Assembly: GCF_030413635.1 (NCBI RefSeq)
Contig: NZ_CP129235.1
Span: forward strand, 1-64,000
Direction of reading: 5' to 3'
Origin: Planococcus shenhongbingii
GTDB taxonomy: Bacteria > Bacillota > Bacilli > Bacillales_A > Planococcaceae
Length of the DNA: 64,000 nucleotides
Of the stretch, positions 16,983 through 26,135 are shown piece after piece. How positions within the stretch are numbered: position 1 is the stretch's first letter; every line of letters begins with the position of its first letter. Made by a program: the position numbers and the translations under genes. A model generated the notes under the pieces. The model was not told where the DNA came from. It was given only the letters and a program-made list of their open reading frames with translations, and searched no databases.

Positions 16983-18320
16983 GTGAGAAATGTAGTTAAA
17001 ATAACGATTTTATTGACTGTAATGGCTGTATTTTTAACTGTTGGGATACCGCAGCCAACCAAAGCGGCAGATTCTTTGAATATAAAGGCAGATGCTGCCA
17101 TTTTAGTAGATGCTGATTCGGGCAAAATATTATATGGACAAAATGCTGAGGCTTCTTTAGGTATTGCCAGTATGACCAAGATGATGACAGAATACCTGTT
17201 ATTTGAAGCGATTGAAGATGGCCGAGTGTCCTGGGATCAGGAGTATACGGTAACAGATTATGCTTATAAAATTTCACAGGACATGAGCCTAAGCAATGTG
17301 CCGTTGCGAAAAGGGGAATCGTACACTATTCAAGAGCTGTATGAAGCGCTGGCTATTTATTCTGCAAATGCGGCTACAATTGGAATTGCTGAAACGATCG
17401 CTGGGACTGAAGAAGAATTCGTCCGGCTGATGAATGAGAAAGCGAAAGAATTGGGTCTGACAGATGCCAAATTGGTCAATTCAACCGGTTTGAGCAATTC
17501 GCTTTTGATGGGAATGCACCCGAAAAATACGGGTCCTAATGATGAAAACGTTATGTCGGCCAAGTCCGTGGCGAAATTAACTAAAGCGCTGTTGGACAAG
17601 TATCCGGAAGTGCTAGAGACGACAAAAATTCCTTATAAGGTGTTCCGTGAAGGAACGGCCGATGCAACAGGCATGTTGAACTGGAATTCAATGCTTCCAG
17701 GTCTGGCTTATGAATACGAAGGTGTTGATGGTTTAAAAACCGGCAGTACGGATTTTGCTGGCCATAGCTTTGCCGGCACTGCAAAACGCGGAGACACTCG
17801 CCTGATCGCCGTTGTCATGAAAGCAGTTGATGATAAAGGCATCGGTTCTTATAAAGCACGTTTTGATGCCACCCGGGTATTATTCGATTTTGGTTTCGGC
17901 CAGTTTAAAACAGAGGAAGTTGTTCCTGCAGGTTATCAGTTTAAAGGAAAAGAAACTTTGCCGGTAATCAAAGGAAAAGAAGATGAAGTTAAGATTGCGG
18001 TTAAAGAACCAATTACGATGATGATCCGCACAAGTGATAAAGATTCGTATAAGCCTGAATTAGTCATTGATGAATCGTTAATGACAGATGGCAAGATTGA
18101 AGCTGAAATTGAGAAAGACCAAGTGATTGGAACTGTGAAGCTTGTAAAAGAAGAAGGCAAGGATTACGGCTATTTGAATGAAACCACTGATGCTGTAGAA
18201 GTGATTGCGACAGAAAAAGTAGAACGGGCCAACTGGTTCTCGTTGTCTATGCAAGCTGTCGGCAGCTTTATGGGCAGTATGTGGACAGGCGCACTTGATT
18301 TTGTAAAAGGATTATTCTAA
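16983..18320 (+). CDS. dacA: D-alanyl-D-alanine carboxypeptidase (PBP5)
   Basis: Low-molecular-weight penicillin-binding protein that trims the terminal D-Ala of peptidoglycan stem peptides. An N-terminal signal peptide (about residues 1-28, MRNVVKITI then a hydrophobic run ending TKAA) exports it. The active-site motifs are S63-M-T-K66, S127-A-N129 and K252-T-G254. The C-terminal beta domain ends in an amphipathic membrane anchor (SMWTGALDFVKGLF). The length of 445 aa compares with 443 in B. subtilis DacA. The start is a GTG 11 bases after GATGGAGG. TATAAT-like sequence at 16930-16940 may be the -10. It precedes the pdx locus, as in B. subtilis. Confidence 0.95.
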   Translation: MRNVVKITILLTVMAVFLTVGIPQPTKAADSLNIKADAAILVDADSGKILYGQNAEASLGIASMTKMMTEYLLFEAIEDGRVSWDQEYTVTDYAYKISQDMSLSNVPLRKGESYTIQELYEALAIYSANAATIGIAETIAGTEEEFVRLMNEKAKELGLTDAKLVNSTGLSNSLLMGMHPKNTGPNDENVMSAKSVAKLTKALLDKYPEVLETTKIPYKVFREGTADATGMLNWNSMLPGLAYEYEGVDGLKTGSTDFAGHSFAGTAKRGDTRLIAVVMKAVDDKGIGSYKARFDATRVLFDFGFGQFKTEEVVPAGYQFKGKETLPVIKGKEDEVKIAVKEPITMMIRTSDKDSYKPELVIDESLMTDGKIEAEIEKDQVIGTVKLVKEEGKDYGYLNETTDAVEVIATEKVERANWFSLSMQAVGSFMGSMWTGALDFVKGLF

Positions 18321-18324
18321 ATAA

Positions 18325-18359
18325 AAAGCAGTTCATCTTTTGGGATGAACTGCTTTTTT
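18325..18359. terminator. Bidirectional terminator dacA / pdxR
   Basis: AAAAGCAGTTCATC and GATGAACTGCTTTTTT form a 14-bp stem with T runs on both strands. It ends dacA on the plus strand and the MocR gene on the minus strand, and the stop codon of the minus-strand gene lies inside the stem. Confidence 0.9.
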
Positions 18360-19757
18360 CAATGGGATGTTCCAGCATTCCATAAGCTGCAGGATGCCTT
18401 GTTCAATTTCATCTTCCGTCAATCCACCAAACCCCAGGACAATTTGCGGAGGAGAAACTGTTTTCCCTTCGACATCGTATGAACCTAAGCCAAAGACGCG
18501 AATGCCTGCATGTTTAGCTCGTTCAACCAATTCTCTTTCTGTGATAGAGGTTTGAATGGTTAAGACAATATGCATGCCGGCTTGCTGCCCGGATACGGTC
18601 ACAGCTGGTGCAAATAACAGCAAAAGCGATGTTAAATGCTCAAGCTTTTTTTTGTAAAGTTTGCGCATCCGGTTCAAATGGCGGGAAAAATGCCCTTCTT
18701 TCATGAATTCCGATACCAGCTGCTGGTCCATACGCGGCACGGACGAAGAATAATGAAGGAAAGTCCGCTGATAAGCGCGCAGCAAGCGTTTTGGCAGAAC
18801 CATATAAGCAAGCCGCAAAGATGGCATGAGCGATTTAGAAAACGTACTGATATAAATGACCCGGCCGCTTAAATCCATGCTCTGGAGGGCGGGGATAGGA
18901 CGGCTCGTGTAACGGAATTCACTGTCGTAGTCGTCTTCAATGATATAGCGCTCCGGCTTTGCAGCTGCCCAGTTCAATAATTGGGCGCGTTTAGTAGCGC
19001 TGAGCACAGAGCCTGTTGGAAATTGATGAGATGGTGTGACATAGGCGATATCCACTTCTGAAGCCTCCAGTTCCATAACATTAATGCCATCGTCTTCTAT
19101 GCTGATTGGCACTGCTTTTCGGTCATGGTGCGCAAAAATGCTGTGGGTTAATGGATAGCCCGGATTTTCAAAGCCAAACACGACCGTTTTATCAAGCAAA
19201 CGGATCAGCAGAGGCATCAATTGTTCGGTTCCGGAGCCAATAATGATTTGCTCCGCACTACACACTACTCCCCGTGATTGAAATAAATAACGGGAAATTT
19301 CATGGCGCAATGCTTCATCACCTTGAGGATGCCCCGTCAATAGCAATTCATGGTTTATCTCATCCAGCACAACTTTTGACAATTTACGCCATGTGGAAAA
19401 AGGAAACGAATGGGTATCAATTTTTCCTGGATTAAAGTCGTACCGGTACTCAAGACGTTCATTAGCCAACGGTTCATCCTGCGGCATGTCCAGATAAGCC
19501 AATTCTTCTACCGGCTGTGCATAAAATCCTTTACGGGCTCTTGACTCAATAAACCCTTCAGCAACCAGCTGGCCATAGGCGAGTTCAACCGTAGTTTGGC
19601 TGATGTCCAGGAACTCAGCAAGCTTCCGTTTACTGGGCAACTTGGTATCGACGGAAATTTTACCAGAAATAATGGCTTGTTTTATTTCCTTGTAAAGCTG
19701 TTTATATAAAGGGGTGCTATTCTGCCGTTGAAGTTGAAACATGAGCATATCCATCAT
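18333..19757 (-). CDS. pdxR: MocR/GntR-family PLP-binding regulator, probable PdxR
   Basis: A 474-aa fusion of an N-terminal GntR winged helix-turn-helix (about residues 10-80, with LPSKRKLAEFLDISQTTVE) to a fold-type I aminotransferase domain. The PLP lysine is in STFSKSLMPSLR, and TPSHQFPTGS is the usual cofactor-proximal motif. Proteins of this kind that are divergent from pdxST are PdxR activators sensing pyridoxal phosphate in Listeria, Corynebacterium and Bacillus clausii; GabR has the same architecture. The divergent position next to pdxS makes PdxR the best call. B. subtilis lacks this gene here. The start ATG at 19757 follows TTAGGAG on the minus strand. Confidence 0.85.
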   Translation of the reverse strand: MMDMLMFQLQRQNSTPLYKQLYKEIKQAIISGKISVDTKLPSKRKLAEFLDISQTTVELAYGQLVAEGFIESRARKGFYAQPVEELAYLDMPQDEPLANERLEYRYDFNPGKIDTHSFPFSTWRKLSKVVLDEINHELLLTGHPQGDEALRHEISRYLFQSRGVVCSAEQIIIGSGTEQLMPLLIRLLDKTVVFGFENPGYPLTHSIFAHHDRKAVPISIEDDGINVMELEASEVDIAYVTPSHQFPTGSVLSATKRAQLLNWAAAKPERYIIEDDYDSEFRYTSRPIPALQSMDLSGRVIYISTFSKSLMPSLRLAYMVLPKRLLRAYQRTFLHYSSSVPRMDQQLVSEFMKEGHFSRHLNRMRKLYKKKLEHLTSLLLLFAPAVTVSGQQAGMHIVLTIQTSITERELVERAKHAGIRVFGLGSYDVEGKTVSPPQIVLGFGGLTEDEIEQGILQLMECWNIPLKKAVHPKR

Positions 19758-19769
19758 TCTTTCTCCTAA

Positions 19770-19828
19770 CTGACCTTATGAATTAATATGAATCTGAGTA
19801 TTTCTATATGGTCAAACTCTATTATACT
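19770..19828. promoter_or_regulatory. Divergent pdxR-pdxS control region
   Basis: CTGACCTTATGA at 19770-19781 and TATATGGTCAAA at 19805-19816 form an imperfect, widely spaced inverted repeat. TTGACC on the minus strand (19810-19815) could be the pdxR -35, and TATACT at 19823-19828 the pdxS -10. The overlap of repeat and promoter elements suits a MocR regulator, but the site is inferred. Confidence 0.45.
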
Positions 19829-19857
19829 GAAAATATTATGAAAAGGGGGAATTATTG

Positions 19858-20742
19858 ATGAGTGAACATGGAACAGATCGTGTCAAACGAGGAATGGCAG
19901 AAATGCAAAAAGGCGGTGTTATTATGGACGTGGTCAATGCAGAGCAAGCGCGTATTGCAGAAGCTGCTGGTGCTACTGCTGTTATGGCACTGGAACGTGT
20001 CCCTTCTGATATCCGCAGAGACGGCGGTGTAGCCCGCATGGCAGACCCGCGCATTACAGAAGAAGTGATGAAAGCTGTATCCATTCCGGTGATGGCCAAA
20101 GCACGCATTGGCCATATTGTGGAGGCGCGTATACTAGAAGCGATGGGCGTTGATTACATAGATGAAAGTGAAGTGCTGACGCCGGCCGATGAAGAATTCC
20201 ACTTGTTAAAAGACACTTATACCGTGCCATTTGTCTGTGGCTGCCGCAATTTGGGCGAAGCGGCGCGACGCATTGGTGAAGGGGCTTCGATGCTTCGTAC
20301 AAAAGGCGAGCCGGGAACCGGCAATATTGTAGAAGCGGTCCGCCATCTGCGCCAAGTAAACGCAGAAGTGCGTAAAGTCGTGACGCTGAGCGATGATGAA
20401 TTGATGACGGAAGCGCGCAATTTAGGTGCTTCCTACGAATTCCTGAAAGAAGTGAAACGCCTTGGCCGTTTGCCGATCGTCAACTTTGCGGCCGGCGGTG
20501 TTGCGACGCCTGCCGATGCTGCGTTAATGATGGAACTTGGGGCAGACGGCGTGTTTGTCGGATCCGGTATCTTCAAATCGGAAAACCCGGAACGCTTCGC
20601 TCGTGCGATTGTGGAAGCGACGACGCATTACCAGGATTACAAATTAATCGCTGAATTGTCGAAAGACCTGGGCATTGCTATGAAAGGCATTGAAATTTCC
20701 ACGATTGCAGCAGGAGACCGCATGCAGGAGCGGGGCTGGTAA
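19858..20742 (+). CDS. pdxS: Pyridoxal 5'-phosphate synthase subunit PdxS
   Basis: Synthase subunit of the ribose-5-phosphate-dependent PLP pathway; it condenses ribose 5-phosphate, glyceraldehyde 3-phosphate and ammonia supplied by PdxT. The 294-aa length equals that of B. subtilis PdxS. The TIM-barrel signatures [26 protein letters not shown] and [15 protein letters not shown] are intact, including the lysine of AKARIGH that binds substrate. The ATG at 19858 follows AAAAGGGGGA. The stop is one base before the pdxT start, so the partners are translated together. Confidence 0.97.
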   Translation: MSEHGTDRVKRGMAEMQKGGVIMDVVNAEQARIAEAAGATAVMALERVPSDIRRDGGVARMADPRITEEVMKAVSIPVMAKARIGHIVEARILEAMGVDYIDESEVLTPADEEFHLLKDTYTVPFVCGCRNLGEAARRIGEGASMLRTKGEPGTGNIVEAVRHLRQVNAEVRKVVTLSDDELMTEARNLGASYEFLKEVKRLGRLPIVNFAAGGVATPADAALMMELGADGVFVGSGIFKSENPERFARAIVEATTHYQDYKLIAELSKDLGIAMKGIEISTIAAGDRMQERGW

Positions 20743-20743
20743 G

Positions 20744-21337
20744 ATGAAACGAGTCGGAGTGCTGGCATTGCAAGGAGCTGTACGCGAGCATGTTCAATCA
20801 ATTGAAGCAAGTGGAGCGGAAGCGGTCTTGGTGAAATGGCCAAAAGATCTGGAAGCTTTGGATGCCTTGATTTTGCCAGGTGGAGAAAGTACGACGATGC
20901 GCCGCTTGATCGACCGCTATAGCTTGATGGGGCCGTTACGTGAATTTGCAGCTTCTGGAAAACCGATGTTCGGCACTTGCGCAGGGTTGATTTTGCTCGC
21001 CGGCAAGGTCGTCGGATATGACGAACCTCATCTGGGCGTCATGGATGTCATCGTAGAGCGCAATTCGTTCGGCCGCCAAGTCGACAGTTTTGAAGCATCT
21101 TTATCCATTAAAGGCATTGATAATCCGTTTGAAGCGGTCTTTATCCGGGCACCGCATATTGTCAGCGCTGGTCCAACCACTGAAGTGTTGTGCGAACATG
21201 ATGGGAAAATCGTCATGGCAAGAAGCGGCCAGTTTCTTGGCTGTTCATTCCATCCGGAGTTGACAAAGGATCACCGGATTACCGAATACTTTTTAAGCAT
21301 GATCCCTTCAGAAACTGGTATTCTCTTGCCAAATTAA
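20744..21337 (+). CDS. pdxT: Pyridoxal 5'-phosphate synthase glutaminase PdxT
   Basis: Glutamine amidotransferase that hydrolyses glutamine and channels ammonia to PdxS in a dodecamer pair. The catalytic triad is visible as Cys79 ([10 protein letters not shown]), His170 and Glu172 (FHPELT), the same numbering as in B. subtilis. ILPGGESTT near residues 45-53 is the oxyanion loop. The ATG at 20744 gives 197 aa; an ATG at 20690 would run back into pdxS and adds residues without homology. Confidence 0.96.
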   Translation: MKRVGVLALQGAVREHVQSIEASGAEAVLVKWPKDLEALDALILPGGESTTMRRLIDRYSLMGPLREFAASGKPMFGTCAGLILLAGKVVGYDEPHLGVMDVIVERNSFGRQVDSFEASLSIKGIDNPFEAVFIRAPHIVSAGPTTEVLCEHDGKIVMARSGQFLGCSFHPELTKDHRITEYFLSMIPSETGILLPN

Positions 21338-21369
21338 TCAGTTTATAGTAAAGTATGATTAATTTAAAA

Positions 21370-21598
21370 GTAGAAACGTTGATGGGGAATAGTAATACGT
21401 CTGTTTTTCCAAAGAGAGCCGGTGATTGGTGCAAACCGGTGAAAAGCGCGTGTGAATCCACTCCTGAGTTGCATGGCGACACAAGCCATTGCCGGTTTAA
21501 AGGCCGTTATGTAATGAAGAGGATTGGCTTTTGCCGATCAATCAGGGTGGCAACGCGGGTAGCTCTCGTCCCTTTACCAAGGGATGAGGGCTATTTTT
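21370..21598 (+). promoter_or_regulatory. T-box leader of serS (Ser, UCC specifier)
   Basis: The T-box core AGGGTGGCAACGCGGG at 21544-21559 and the terminator AGCTCTCGTCCCTT/AAGGGATGAGGGCT plus T run (21561-21598) are clear. Stem I shows GGGAATAGTAATACG-like sequence, the AGAGAG bulge near 21412 and the specifier region GTGAATCCACTCC, in which TCC at 21457-21459 reads serine, anticodon GGA. The antiterminator bulge is TGGC, which pairs with a tRNA ending GCCA. Uncharged tRNA-Ser should allow read-through into serS. Confidence 0.92.
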
Positions 21599-21641
21599 GT
21601 TGTCTTTTTTCCATTAACCGAAAATTGAAGGAGGAACCAGC

Positions 21642-22916
21642 ATGTTAGACATTAAATACGTACGTGCCAATTTTGAAGAAGTAAAAACAAAACTAGCGAA
21701 ACGCGGGGAAGATATTTCCGTTCTTAATGATTTCGAAGAAATGGACGCAAAGCGCCGTGAATTGATTGCCCAAACAGAAAAGTTAAAGGCAGAACGCAAT
21801 GAAGCTTCACAAAACATCGCGACCATGAAACGCAATAAAGAAAATGCGGATGAAGCCATTGCGAAGATGCGTGCAGTCGGCGACGAAATCAAAGTGATTG
21901 ATGATCAATTGCGGGAAGTGGAAGAGCGCTTGAATTACATCATGATGCGCGTGCCGAACATTCCGCATGACAGTGTGCCGGTCGGCGATTCTGAAGACGA
22001 TAACGTGGAAATCCGCACTTGGGGCACTAAACCGGAGTTTGGGTTCGAAATCAAACCGCATTGGGATCTCGGAACAGATTTGAACATCATCGATTTTGAA
22101 CGGGCCGCAAAAGTGACGGGCAGCCGTTTCGTGTTTTACCGCGGTCTTGGTGCACGCTTGGAACGCGCACTCATCAACTTCATGATGGATCTGCATCAGG
22201 AAGAACACGGCTACGAAGAAATGCTGCCGCCGTATCTGGTTAATCGCGAAAGCTTAACTGGAACGGGCCAGCTTCCAAAGTTTGAAGAAGATGCTTTCTT
22301 GATTGAAAAAGAAGATTATTTCCTGATTCCGACATCTGAAGTGCCGGTTACAAACTTTTACCGCAACGAAATTCTAGATGGGGAAATTCTGCCTCAGGCC
22401 TTTGCCTCTTACAGCGCGAATTTCCGCTCTGAAGCAGGTTCTGCGGGCCGTGACACGCGCGGGTTAATCAGACAGCATCAATTCAATAAAGTCGAACTGG
22501 TGCGCTTTGTAAAGCCGGAGGATTCTTATGATGAATTGGAGAAATTGACGGGACATGCTGAGAAAGTATTGCAGCTTCTTGGATTGCCTTACCGCGTCTT
22601 GAAAATGTGTACCGCGGATCTGGGCTTTACCGCTGCAAAAAAATACGATATTGAAGTTTGGATACCAAGTCAGGAAATGTACCGGGAAATTTCTTCTTGC
22701 AGTAATTTCGAAGATTTCCAGGCACGCCGCACCAATATCAAATTCCGCCGCGAACCAAATGGCAAGCCGGAATTTGTGCATACCTTGAACGGCAGCGGGT
22801 TAGCTATTGGGCGGACAGTAGCGGCTTTGCTGGAGAATTGCCAACAACAAGACGGATCGATTTTAATTCCGGAAATACTGCGTCCGTATATGGGCGGCAA
22901 AGACGTTATTAAATAA
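21642..22916 (+). CDS. serS: Seryl-tRNA synthetase
   Basis: Class II synthetase that charges tRNA-Ser. The N-terminal antiparallel coiled coil (about residues 30-105) grips the long variable arm of tRNA-Ser. Motif 2 is visible in [20 protein letters not shown] and motif 3 in [15 protein letters not shown]. The length is 424 aa, close to the 425 aa of B. subtilis. GGAGG precedes the ATG. Expression is controlled by the T-box leader directly upstream. Its order after pdxT matches B. subtilis. Confidence 0.97.
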   Translation: MLDIKYVRANFEEVKTKLAKRGEDISVLNDFEEMDAKRRELIAQTEKLKAERNEASQNIATMKRNKENADEAIAKMRAVGDEIKVIDDQLREVEERLNYIMMRVPNIPHDSVPVGDSEDDNVEIRTWGTKPEFGFEIKPHWDLGTDLNIIDFERAAKVTGSRFVFYRGLGARLERALINFMMDLHQEEHGYEEMLPPYLVNRESLTGTGQLPKFEEDAFLIEKEDYFLIPTSEVPVTNFYRNEILDGEILPQAFASYSANFRSEAGSAGRDTRGLIRQHQFNKVELVRFVKPEDSYDELEKLTGHAEKVLQLLGLPYRVLKMCTADLGFTAAKKYDIEVWIPSQEMYREISSCSNFEDFQARRTNIKFRREPNGKPEFVHTLNGSGLAIGRTVAALLENCQQQDGSILIPEILRPYMGGKDVIK

Positions 22917-22920
22917 AAAC

Positions 22921-22957
22921 TGAGGCTCAAAAGCAAAATGCTTTTGGGTCTTTTTTT
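22921..22957 (+). terminator. Terminator after serS
   Basis: CAAAAGC/GCTTTTG with flanking partial pairing, followed by a run of seven T residues. Confidence 0.75.
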
Positions 22958-23013
22958 ATTTTTCGCCAGAACGGGTAAAGAACAGCTAAAGCCATTTGAG
23001 AGGAGTTGTTGAT

Positions 23014-23892
23014 ATGGAGGACCTATCATTTCAATGGATTAAAACGAACGGCATTACCTTGCATACGGCAGTAGCGGGTCCTGAAGAGGGGCCGCTTGTC
23101 ATTTTACTGCACGGCTTTCCGGAATTTTGGTTTGGCTGGAAAAAGCAAATTGAACCGCTCACCAAAAAGGGCTACCGCGTCGCAGTACCGGATCAGCGCG
23201 GTTATAATTTAAGCGACAAGCCCCAAGACATCGAAAGCTATAGCTTGGATTTACTGCGGGACGATGTAGTTGGATTAATCGAGCATTTCGGCAGAACCAA
23301 TGCGGCCATCATCGGCCATGACTGGGGAGGGGCAGTAGCCTGGCATTTGGCCTCTACGAAGCCGCAGTACGTTGAAAGAATGATTGCAGTCAATATTCCG
23401 CATCCCCAGGCTATGCCGAGGGTACTGAAGCGCAATCCATTGCAATGGGCAAGAAGCTCGTATATCGCTTTTTTCCAATTACCGGATTTACCGGAGAAAA
23501 TGCTGGCTGCGGATTATTTCAAGACGATGGTAGGGAGCTTGGTATCAACAAGCAATCCGGATACATTTAGTGAGGAAGAGCTGGCCGCTTATCAGGAGGC
23601 ATGGGATCAGCCAGGTGCGTTGACGGCCATGCTCAATTGGTACCGGGCGATCCGGCAAGGCAACGTCCTGCAAGTACCGGAACAAAAAATCAGCGTCCCT
23701 GTTCGCATCATCTGGGGGATCGGCGATCAATTCCTGTCAACGGAACTGGCAAAGGAAAGCCTGAACTTTTGCGAAGACGCTGAATTGGTGTTTGTCGGAG
23801 AAGCGACCCATTGGATCCATCATGAACAAGCTTATATCCTCAATCTGCTTATTGAGCAGTTTTTAACCAAAGAAAAAGCGGCAGCCCTATAA
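23014..23892 (+). CDS. Alpha/beta hydrolase, epoxide-hydrolase-like
   Basis: A 292-aa soluble alpha/beta-fold hydrolase. The oxyanion motif HGFPEFWFGW, the nucleophile elbow GHDWGGA with Asp103 as likely nucleophile, and His266 in ATHWIHHEQ give the Asp-His arrangement of epoxide hydrolases and haloalkane dehalogenases. HGFP and the sequence around it favour the epoxide-hydrolase branch; the substrate cannot be told. The ATG at 23014 follows GAGAGGAG. The stop overlaps the convergent tadA stop by 6 bases. This gene has no counterpart at this locus in B. subtilis, so it is a local addition. Confidence 0.8.
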   Translation: MEDLSFQWIKTNGITLHTAVAGPEEGPLVILLHGFPEFWFGWKKQIEPLTKKGYRVAVPDQRGYNLSDKPQDIESYSLDLLRDDVVGLIEHFGRTNAAIIGHDWGGAVAWHLASTKPQYVERMIAVNIPHPQAMPRVLKRNPLQWARSSYIAFFQLPDLPEKMLAADYFKTMVGSLVSTSNPDTFSEEELAAYQEAWDQPGALTAMLNWYRAIRQGNVLQVPEQKISVPVRIIWGIGDQFLSTELAKESLNFCEDAELVFVGEATHWIHHEQAYILNLLIEQFLTKEKAAAL

Positions 23893-24381
23893 GAGCTCCC
23901 GCTTTTTCTTTTTCTTATGCTCCCTAAGTGTACGGAAAAATTGGGTAAGCAACCCTCCGCATTCCTCAGCCATTACATTTTCAGTAACATCACATTGATG
24001 GTTGAAGCGGTCATCGTTAAGCAGCCGGTACAGTGAATCGACGCTGCCGGCCTTGGCATCGCGTGCCCCGTAGATGACCCTTGGAATGCGGGACTGCAAA
24101 ATGGCACCTGCACACATTGGGCATGGCTCTAACGTTACGTAAAGATTGGTGTTCTCCAGGCGCCAGCTGCCAATTTGCTGGCAGGCTTCTTGAATAGCTA
24201 AAAGTTCGGCGTGCGTTACTGCGTTTTGGGTAGTTTCCCGCAAGTTATGTGCCCGTGCAATCACTTTTCCTTCATGCACGATAACCGCTCCAATCGGGAC
24301 TTCTCCTTTTGCTGCCGCTTTTTGGGCTTCTTCAATCGCGAGGCCCATATAATAATGGTCTTGTTCAATTCCGTTCATCAT
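23887..24381 (-). CDS. tadA: tRNA-specific adenosine-34 deaminase
   Basis: Converts wobble A34 of tRNA-Arg(ACG) to inosine. The 164-aa protein has the zinc and catalytic residues H57-A-E59 and P-C87-P-M-C90 of the cytidine/adenosine deaminase fold, and a lysine-rich C-terminus. AAGGAG lies 6 bases before the minus-strand ATG at 24381. In B. subtilis this gene (yaaJ) lies nearby but reads in the main direction; here it faces the hydrolase gene and overlaps its 3' end. Confidence 0.93.
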   Translation of the reverse strand: MMNGIEQDHYYMGLAIEEAQKAAAKGEVPIGAVIVHEGKVIARAHNLRETTQNAVTHAELLAIQEACQQIGSWRLENTNLYVTLEPCPMCAGAILQSRIPRVIYGARDAKAGSVDSLYRLLNDDRFNHQCDVTENVMAEECGGLLTQFFRTLREHKKKKKRELL

Positions 24382-24571
24382 TCATCTCTCCTTACTTGCA
24401 AGTGTATCATTTTTTGAACAGCAAAAATAAAGAAGTCTTCTCTTACAGAGGGGAAAAGAATAAAAAGTGTTGGCCACTTAAGCAAAGCCTAAGATCAGCG
24501 AGGGAAAACTTTGAAAGCGTCTATCCATTAAATTAGGGCATGCTTTTTTTCTATTTTTAAAAGGAAGTCTG

Positions 24572-24580
24572 TGTTAAAAT
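24572..24580 (+). promoter_or_regulatory. Extended -10 promoter of dgk-dck
   Basis: TGTTAAAAT (TG, one base, TAAAAT) lies 44 bases before dgk with no good -35. The same TGTGTTAAAAT sequence occurs before ispE. Confidence 0.5.
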
Positions 24581-24624
24581 GAATGGCACTGTACAACACT
24601 TGAACAGAAAGAGGGGAACTTCCC

Positions 24625-25263
24625 ATGCCGGTGCCATTTATAACGGTAGAAGGTCCGATTGGCGTTGGCAAAACGTCACTGGCAAAAGCAATTGCTGACC
24701 ACCATCAATTTCAGATGTTAAAAGAAATTGTCGATGAAAATCCGTTTCTTACTAAATTTTATGAAGACATTGAGGAATGGAGTTTCCAGACTGAAATGTT
24801 CTTTTTATGCAACCGCTATAAGCAGTTGTCTGATATTCAAAAGAAATTCATCTCTAAACGTGAGCCTGTCGCAGCGGATTATCATATTTTCAAGAACTTG
24901 ATTTTTGCGAAGCGCACATTGCCGGCAGCTGAGTATGCCAAATACGAAGCCATCTATAAGATCCTAACAGCAGATATGCCAGCACCCAATATGGTGATTT
25001 ACCTGCATGCCAGCCTTGAAACACTGATGAAACGCATCAAAATGCGTGGGCGTGAATTCGAGAAAATGATTACCCCGGCCTATATGGAACAGCTGCTGGC
25101 TGATTACCATGAATTTATTGAACGTTTTGAACGCGAACATCCGGAAATTCCGGTGTTGCGGTTTAATGGCGATGACATGGATTTCGTCCAGAATGAACCA
25201 GATTTACGTCTGATTTTAAGCAAAGTGGATGAAACCTTAAAACAAAGGAGTTTAACAATATGA
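24625..25263 (+). CDS. dgk: Deoxyguanosine kinase
   Basis: Phosphorylates deoxyguanosine, a purine-deoxynucleoside salvage step. The 212-aa protein has the P-loop GPIGVGKTS at residues 10-18, the lid RGREFE and a DNK-family core with EEWSFQTEMFFLCNRY. Its length and sequence follow B. subtilis Dgk. The ATG is preceded by AGAGGGGAA. It overlaps the next kinase by 4 bases (ATGA), so the pair forms an operon that makes deoxynucleotide precursors from salvaged nucleosides. Confidence 0.92.
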   Translation: MPVPFITVEGPIGVGKTSLAKAIADHHQFQMLKEIVDENPFLTKFYEDIEEWSFQTEMFFLCNRYKQLSDIQKKFISKREPVAADYHIFKNLIFAKRTLPAAEYAKYEAIYKILTADMPAPNMVIYLHASLETLMKRIKMRGREFEKMITPAYMEQLLADYHEFIERFEREHPEIPVLRFNGDDMDFVQNEPDLRLILSKVDETLKQRSLTI

Positions 25264-25928
25264 ATTTACGTGAAAAATACGGTATTCCGGCAAATGCCGT
25301 AATTACAATTGCCGGTACGGTAGGTGTCGGCAAATCAACGATGACTAAGGCGTTAGCAGACGCACTTCAATTCCGCACCTCTTTTGAAAAAGTGGATGCC
25401 AATCCTTATCTGGATTTATTTTATGATGATTTTGAGAAATGGAGTTTTCATCTTCAAATTTATTTCCTGGCAGAACGCTTCAAAGAGCAAAAGCGCATGT
25501 TTGAATACGGCGGCGGTTTTGTCCAAGATCGTTCGATTTATGAAGATACTGGCATTTTTGCAAAAATGCACTGGGAAAAAGGCACAATGAATGACGTGGA
25601 TTATGAAACGTATACGAATCTGTTCGAAGCGATGGTTATGACTCCTTATTTCCCGCACCCGGACTTGTTGATTTACTTAGAAGGGTCGATTGAAGATATT
25701 TTAGGCCGCATCCAGGAACGAGGCCGTCTGATGGAGCAGCAGACGCCGGTTGAATATTGGATTGAAATGCACGGGCGCTATGAGAAGTGGATTAACTCGT
25801 TTAACGGCTGTCCGGTTCTGCGTTTAAACATTAATGAATATGACTTAATGAATGATCCAGACTGCAAGGAACGCATCGTAGAACGAATCGGCAACTTCAT
25901 GCAGCAAACATCTTTATTGAAAAAATAA
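25260..25928 (+). CDS. dck: Deoxyadenosine/deoxycytidine kinase
   Basis: Paralogue of the preceding gene that phosphorylates deoxyadenosine and deoxycytidine. The 222-aa protein shows the P-loop GTVGVGKST at residues 19-27, the substrate-site DRSIYEDTGIFAK (with the conserved ERS/DRS motif) and the lid RGRLME. AAAGGAG lies inside the end of dgk. The assignment of dck versus dgk rests on closer agreement with B. subtilis Dck (YFLAERFKEQK, GGGFVQDRS). Confidence 0.92.
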   Translation: MNLREKYGIPANAVITIAGTVGVGKSTMTKALADALQFRTSFEKVDANPYLDLFYDDFEKWSFHLQIYFLAERFKEQKRMFEYGGGFVQDRSIYEDTGIFAKMHWEKGTMNDVDYETYTNLFEAMVMTPYFPHPDLLIYLEGSIEDILGRIQERGRLMEQQTPVEYWIEMHGRYEKWINSFNGCPVLRLNINEYDLMNDPDCKERIVERIGNFMQQTSLLKK

Positions 25929-25931
25929 GCT

Positions 25932-25967
25932 AATACCCCAGTCTATTGTAGGCTGGGGTATTATTAT
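25932..25967 (+). terminator. Terminator after dck
   Basis: AATACCCCAG/CTGGGGTATT, a 10-bp stem with an 11-base loop, is followed by a T-rich but interrupted tail. Confidence 0.75.
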
Positions 25968-25991
25968 TTCCCGGGAAATAATAAAGGCAAT

Positions 25992-26021
25992 AAAAAAAGC
26001 AGAAGGCGGTAAGCCTTCTGC
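25992..26021 (-). terminator. Terminator of tRNA-Ser (minus strand)
   Basis: Read on the minus strand, GCAGAAGGC/GCCTTCTGC with a 5-base loop is followed by seven T residues, about 115 bases downstream of the tRNA gene. Confidence 0.85.
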
Positions 26022-26135
26022 TTGTTAAGTCATCTTTTATGTATCGAAATCTTCAGACATGTAAGTCCTAAAAAAATTCGCTACTTTCGTAACGAATCCA
26101 ATCTCGAATTTATATGCGCGTGTAAATTCAAAAAA

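Noticed and set aside
21355..21648. Open reading frame in the serS leader
   Set aside because: It spans the T-box specifier, antiterminator and terminator, and lacks homology and a good ribosome-binding site.
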